64,000 nt of DNA from Closterium sp. Naga37s-1 (lineage: Eukaryota > Streptophyta > Zygnematophyceae > Desmidiales > Closteriaceae): NCBI GenBank assembly GCA_947471745.1, contig CANJKZ010000065.1, positions 744,001-808,000 of the forward strand, given 5' to 3'. Below are positions 62,001-64,000 of the stretch, piece by piece (position 1 is the first letter of the stretch; every line of letters begins with the position of its first letter). A program made the position numbers and the translations under genes. The notes beneath the pieces are model-generated. The model worked only from the letters and a program-made list of their open reading frames with translations, did not search any database and was not told the origin of the DNA.

Positions 62001-63581
62001 ACGACCATAAAGGACATTTCGGAGATCGGATCCCCGGGAGCTGCTGGGGCCTCGCAATGGGTCAGTTCGCTTATGGCTGTAGCGGTGCTTGTAGGAGGGA
62101 TGGTGCTTATGGGGGGGCAGTGCTTTTGGGGGTTTGGTGCTTATGAGGGGGTGGTGCTTATGGGGGGGCGGTGCTTTTGGGGGGGTGGTGCTTATGAGGG
62201 GGTGGTGCTTATGAGGTAGTGGTGCTTATGGCGGGCTGCTGATGGGAGGGTGTTGCTTATGGGGGGGTGGTGTTTATGGGGGGGTGGTGCTTATGGGGGG
62301 GTGGTGCTTATGGGGGGGTGGTGCTTTTGGGGGGGTGGTGCTTATGAGGGGGTGGTGCTTATGAGGTAGTGGTGCTTATGGCGGGCTGCTGATGGGAGGG
62401 TGTTGCTTATGGGGGGGTGGTGCTTATGGGGGGGTGGTGCTTATGGGGGGTGGGTGCTTATGGGGGGGTGGTGCTTATGGGGGGGTGGTGCTTATGGGGG
62501 GGTGGTGCGTATCTGTGAGAAGTGTGCATATGTACAGCCATGTGGTTTTGTTGTGGGAAGTGCCTGTGCTATCCCACCATCTACCCAAGTCGCGCTGCAT
62601 GTGGCGTCTAGGCTCATTCTCCCTTAGCTGTGCCCGTACCTCAATCACCTCTGTGTATCCCTTCCCTTCGTCCCTTCTTCCCTGCCTCCCCACTTCCCTG
62701 CCTCCCCCTGTCCCTGCCTCCCTTGGTTCTTGTCCGCATGGTGAATCTGCAGTGGATGCTTGGGGCCGGCCTTGCTGTCACCAGTGAGTCTCAATGCTGC
62801 TTCCCCCTGTCCCTTTCATCTGCCCCGCACTGCATCTTCCTGTCCCTTCTACCCCACACTGCATCCCCGTATCCCTTGCATCTGCCCCACACTGCATCCA
62901 TCCATCCATCCATTTATCCATCCACCCCACTCATGCCAGCCCTGCTATCCCTGCCCCTCCCACTGTGCTGCTGCAGTCATGGCGACTGTGCTTATAACGA
63001 GGATAGCCAAGGACGCCCTGCAGAGGGCGATAGAGGAGAACCAGCAGCAGCACTGCGGCCTGGTCTCGCCCCCTGCCTCCTGCTCCTCCACCCCCACCGC
63101 CCTCACTCCCCACACAAACAACACGTACCATGTCCCCTCTCCGCACTCCATGGAAGCTTGCTCTAGCAGCAGCAGCAGTTGCTCCAGCAGCAGTGCAGTC
63201 AGCGGCAATAGCAGCAGCACTAGCACCAGTGGCAGTAGCAGCAGCAGCGGCAGCGGAAGCGGCAGCATGGGCTCAGAAAGCCGGTCTGCCGTTCTCACCA
63301 TCCCTGATGGCATTCACCCCCCCATGGGCTCCTTCCTCCCAACACACACCTCATCCTCACACTATGCTCCTGACGCAGCCTCCTTCCCCTTCCAAAAAGC
63401 ACCTGATCAACCACCTGAGCATGCACCTGACCGAGCACCTGGGTGCATGGATCACACGGGGTTAGCTGTATGTTCTATCACTGTAGACGATACAAACAAG
63501 CATTGGGAGGGCGGCGCGAATAGACTAAGGGTGGAAGGGGGAAAGCGACAATCAATGCTACCCAGTAGCTATGCTGCATGA
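59080..63581 (+). CDS. TVP38/TMEM64-family (DedA superfamily) membrane protein
   Basis: Nine exons with matching phases: 59080-59577, 59842-59903, 60173-60227, 60522-60620, 60958-61044, 61599-61715, 61971-62060, 62753-62783, 62977-63581; about 547 residues. Residues 1-140 are Ser/Thr/Pro-rich and hydrophilic. A transmembrane helix (ILVIGFVVVGLVAI) follows near residue 150. The SNARE-associated/DedA core then carries LAYIPLNILALPGAILT, LGGGYVFGLLVGFVAD, GSTAGATAAFLVGK and LLLRLVPILPFNVMNYVLS, the last being the conserved family signature. The tail is a Ser/Gly-rich extension of about 190 residues. Relatives are Golgi or ER membrane proteins, some linked to lipid scrambling and vesicle traffic. 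Exon 2 must end at 59903 (donor GTACGT) to keep frame. The long tail is unusual for the family. Confidence 0.88.
61340..61597. repeat. CACCCTAT and (CCCGCCCCCTCACACTCT)n repeats in TVP38 intron 5
   Basis: A few 8-bp CACCCTAT units are followed by about a dozen 18-bp CT-rich units ending at the acceptor of exon 6, where they supply the pyrimidine tract. Confidence 0.92.
62070..62515. repeat. G-rich minisatellite (GGTGCTTATGGGGGGGT)n in TVP38 intron 7
   Basis: About 25 irregular 15-20-bp units, with a larger block of about 170 bp repeated once (62160-62250 resembles 62335-62420). The runs of six to eight G could form quadruplexes on the coding-strand RNA. Confidence 0.88.
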
Positions 63582-64000
63582 ACACAAAGGATTGTAGGGG
63601 GAGTCATAGGCATGGTGATGCACAGATGAGTTTGGGGTGTTAGTGTTGGCTGTGCCTGTGATGCCTTAGACCACAGCTGCTGCTGCACTGGTGCTATGCT
63701 TTATTGCCAGAACATGCACAACTGGTGAGATGTGCTGGAGTGGAACAGGGTCATACATACATCTCTGCATGCATCCAATACAATATGCGGTATGGGCAGT
63801 CAGGTTGATATAGGTTTAGAGGATCTAACTCGCCACTCAAGCTGTCCTGTTGCTTACATCCAATAGATACATCCAATATACGAACAGCCATTAACTCCCG
63901 GCTCATTCACTGCGCAGTTTTTCTTGCATACCGTACCTTATATTTTGCACTACTTAGCCCATGCAGTGCTAGCTACCAAAGGCAGGGCTACCAAAGGCAG
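63582..64000. other. 3' flank of the TVP38 gene
   Basis: Downstream of the TAG/TGA region of the last exon I see no further coding exon; it probably includes the 3' untranslated region. Confidence 0.5.

Noticed and set aside
62070..62515. Gly/Val/Leu repeat frame in TVP38 intron 7
   Set aside because: Produced by the G-rich minisatellite; exons 7 and 8 splice across it with matching phase.

Overview
The window is eukaryotic nuclear DNA from a green-lineage organism. It carries intron-rich genes with GT-AG introns, a plant-type mTERF gene, a plant-type M3 oligopeptidase with an organelle-targeting leader, many nested LTR retrotransposons and many minisatellites. The GC-rich Ty1/copia polyproteins, with long Gly/Ala/Glu/Pro linkers, remind me of those in streptophyte algae (Zygnematophyceae such as Closterium). 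That placement is recall-based inference, not proof.

Layout. 1-4121 is the 3' part of a copia element (copia-1) with a non-autonomous hAT element nested in it. 4122-6660 is a decayed Ty3/gypsy element (gypsy-1, minus strand). 6691-8625 is the 3' part of an unrecognised multi-exon gene. 9152-11911 (minus) is an intronless mTERF-family gene. 13344-25264 is one very large gene that I assemble from five exons. It joins a CENP-C-like motif to a SANT domain, so it is a KNL2/M18BP1 candidate, and it contains a 43-copy 48-bp coding minisatellite. 25354-29316 is a 5'-truncated copia (copia-2). 29317-about 45125 is a second gypsy element (gypsy-2, minus strand). It contains an intact young copia (copia-3, 35235-42648, TSD CCTTG), a non-autonomous LTR element (42905-44556) and a 1770-bp tandem duplication that carries two copies of a 345-bp TRIM. 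45448-45946 is a foldback MITE. 46442-58046 is a 14-exon M3 oligopeptidase gene whose third exon is split by a Penelope-like element (PLE, 48461-52359). 59080-63581 is a 9-exon TVP38/TMEM64 (DedA superfamily) membrane-protein gene.

The most notable signals are these. (1) The PLE has no recognisable endonuclease, has 487-bp direct terminal repeats each carrying a hammerhead ribozyme core, and has a textbook -1 frameshift signal joining ORF1 to the reverse transcriptase. (2) A dispersed palindrome family, TTTTGAGNCGNCTCAAAA, repeatedly sits exactly between two copies of a duplicated 30-77-bp host segment. (3) A TRIM spans Pol III A-box and B-box sequences. (4) A KNL2-like gene has CENP-C motif and SANT domain together. 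(5) Partial exon copies, with splice sites, lie beside many exons. Assembly error is a possible trivial cause for (2) and (5).

The cellular genes do not form a pathway. The mTERF and oligopeptidase products are predicted to act in organelles, the KNL2-like protein at centromeric chromatin and the TVP38 protein in endomembranes. The space between them is mostly retrotransposon.
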